Part shown: positions 7,688-8,252 of the stretch, one piece after another | Numbering within the stretch: position 1 is the stretch's first letter | Layout: the number at the start of each line of letters is the position of its first letter | The notes under the pieces: model-generated | The model's input: the letters and a program-made list of their open reading frames with translations, nothing else | Database searches by the model: none | What the model was told of the DNA's origin: nothing | Translations under genes and position numbers: made by a program | Assembly: GCA_002746275.1 (NCBI GenBank) | Contig: NVWR01000011.1 | Coordinates: 1-8,252 of the forward strand | Direction: 5' to 3' | Source: Rhodobiaceae bacterium | GTDB taxonomy: Bacteria > Pseudomonadota > Alphaproteobacteria > Parvibaculales > Parvibaculaceae | Length of the DNA stretch: 8,252 nt

Positions 7688-7707
7688 GTGGGGCTCCTCG
7701 TCCCCAC
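7688..7707 (+). repeat. Hairpin in the leader of the dienelactone hydrolase gene
   Basis: GTGGGG (7688-7693) and CCCCAC (7702-7707) form a perfect six-pair, GC-rich stem with an 8-base loop. It ends 9 bases before the ribosome site AGGA (7717-7720). No T-run follows, so it is not a normal terminator. The loop contains TCCT (7695-7698), complementary to that ribosome site. A role in translation is speculative. Confidence 0.45.
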
Positions 7708-7728
7708 CCAGCCGACAGGAAGCCACCC

Positions 7729-8252
7729 ATGAGCGCACAGACCATCACCATCGCCGGTCCAGACGGAGATTTTTCCGGATATCTCGCAAAACCGGAAGGC
7801 AACGGCCCTTTCCCGGCGATCGTGGTGATCCAGGAGATCTTTGGCGTCAACGCTGTCATGCGGGACATTTGCGACGCTCTGGCAGCTCAGGGGTTCCTCG
7901 CTCTATCCCCTGACCTCTTCTGGCGCATTGAACCAGGCATCGACATTACCGATCAGAGTGAAGCCGACTGGGCCAGAGCTTTTGAACTGTTCAACGCATT
8001 TGATGTGGACAAGGGCATGGTCGACGTTCAGGCCACTATCGACGCGGCCCGCGCGCTCGACGGGTGCTCAGGCAAAGTCGGCGCGGTCGGCTATTGCCTC
8101 GGTGGCCAGCTCGCCTACCTTACCGCTGCTCGCACCAATGCCGATGCCAGCGTGGGCTTTTACGGCGTCAATTTGCAAAACCGCCTCGACGAAGCCGGCA
8201 AGATTGCCAAACCCCTGATGCTGCACATTGCCGGCAAGGACGAATTTGTTCC
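7729..8252 (+). CDS. Dienelactone hydrolase family protein, N-terminal part (cut by window edge)
   Basis: This is an alpha/beta hydrolase of the dienelactone hydrolase (carboxymethylenebutenolidase) family. The best-known members open dienelactones in chlorocatechol breakdown, but many chromosomal relatives have unknown substrates. The 174 visible codons begin at ATG 7729, with AGGA (7717-7720) 8 bases upstream. QEIFG at 35-39 contains E36. GYCLGG at 121-126 contains the nucleophilic cysteine C123, in place of the serine of most esterases. AGKDEFV at 168-174 contains D171. These positions match the Glu36, Cys123 and Asp171 numbering of the classical Pseudomonas enzyme. The catalytic histidine (about residue 202) lies past the right edge. 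No signal peptide is seen, so it should be cytoplasmic. No other aromatic-degradation genes are in the window, so the substrate cannot be named. Confidence 0.92.
   Translation, partial: MSAQTITIAGPDGDFSGYLAKPEGNGPFPAIVVIQEIFGVNAVMRDICDALAAQGFLALSPDLFWRIEPGIDITDQSEADWARAFELFNAFDVDKGMVDVQATIDAARALDGCSGKVGAVGYCLGGQLAYLTAARTNADASVGFYGVNLQNRLDEAGKIAKPLMLHIAGKDEFV

Noticed and set aside
7073..7738. 221-residue open frame on the minus strand
   Set aside because: It covers the conserved 3' end of the DUF255-family gene in antisense, is glycine- and valine-rich without motifs, and has no supporting start signal.
1..8252. A new defence, mobile or accessory system
   Set aside because: All sizeable genes belong to recognisable conserved families. 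No integrase, transposase, terminal repeat, CRISPR-like array or phage gene was seen on either strand.

Overview
The window looks like part of an alphaproteobacterial chromosome close to the replication origin. The main evidence is a tightly packed minus-strand run in the order mnmE, mnmG (gidA), rsmG (gidB), parA, parB, together with two perfect copies of the chromosomal parS palindrome TGTTTCACGTGAAACA. The protein motifs, the GC-rich coding sequence and the parA/parB sequence style fit Alphaproteobacteria. Genus or species cannot be named from the sequence alone.

Layout. Positions 413 down to 1 hold the first 137 codons of parB, which runs off the left edge. Positions 414-608 are a gene-free gap with a small hairpin and a phased direct repeat, the most structured unexplained DNA here. 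Positions 1514-609 are parA, 2160-1507 rsmG, 4022-2157 mnmG and 5467-4157 mnmE, all on the minus strand. rsmG overlaps both neighbours by a few bases, so these genes are probably translationally coupled. One parS lies inside the rsmG coding sequence. The other sits at the mnmE stop codon, in the 134-bp mnmE-mnmG gap.

From 5468 the direction changes. A 114-bp divergent spacer leads to a plus-strand gene (5582-7633) for a 683-residue thioredoxin-fold plus (alpha/alpha)6-type protein of the DUF255/YyaL/SPATA20 family. After a 95-bp spacer with a candidate promoter and a hairpin comes a plus-strand dienelactone hydrolase-family gene (from 7729), cut by the right edge.

How the genes work together. 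MnmE and MnmG form the enzyme complex that modifies the wobble uridine of certain tRNAs. RsmG methylates 16S rRNA. ParA and ParB with parS segregate the chromosome origin. The two plus-strand genes have no evident link to this cluster. I found no mobile element, CRISPR array, tRNA/rRNA gene or novel multi-gene system. The window is mostly conserved housekeeping DNA, and the points worth a second look are parS placement, the parA-parB gap, a ParA loop insertion and small 5'-leader structures.
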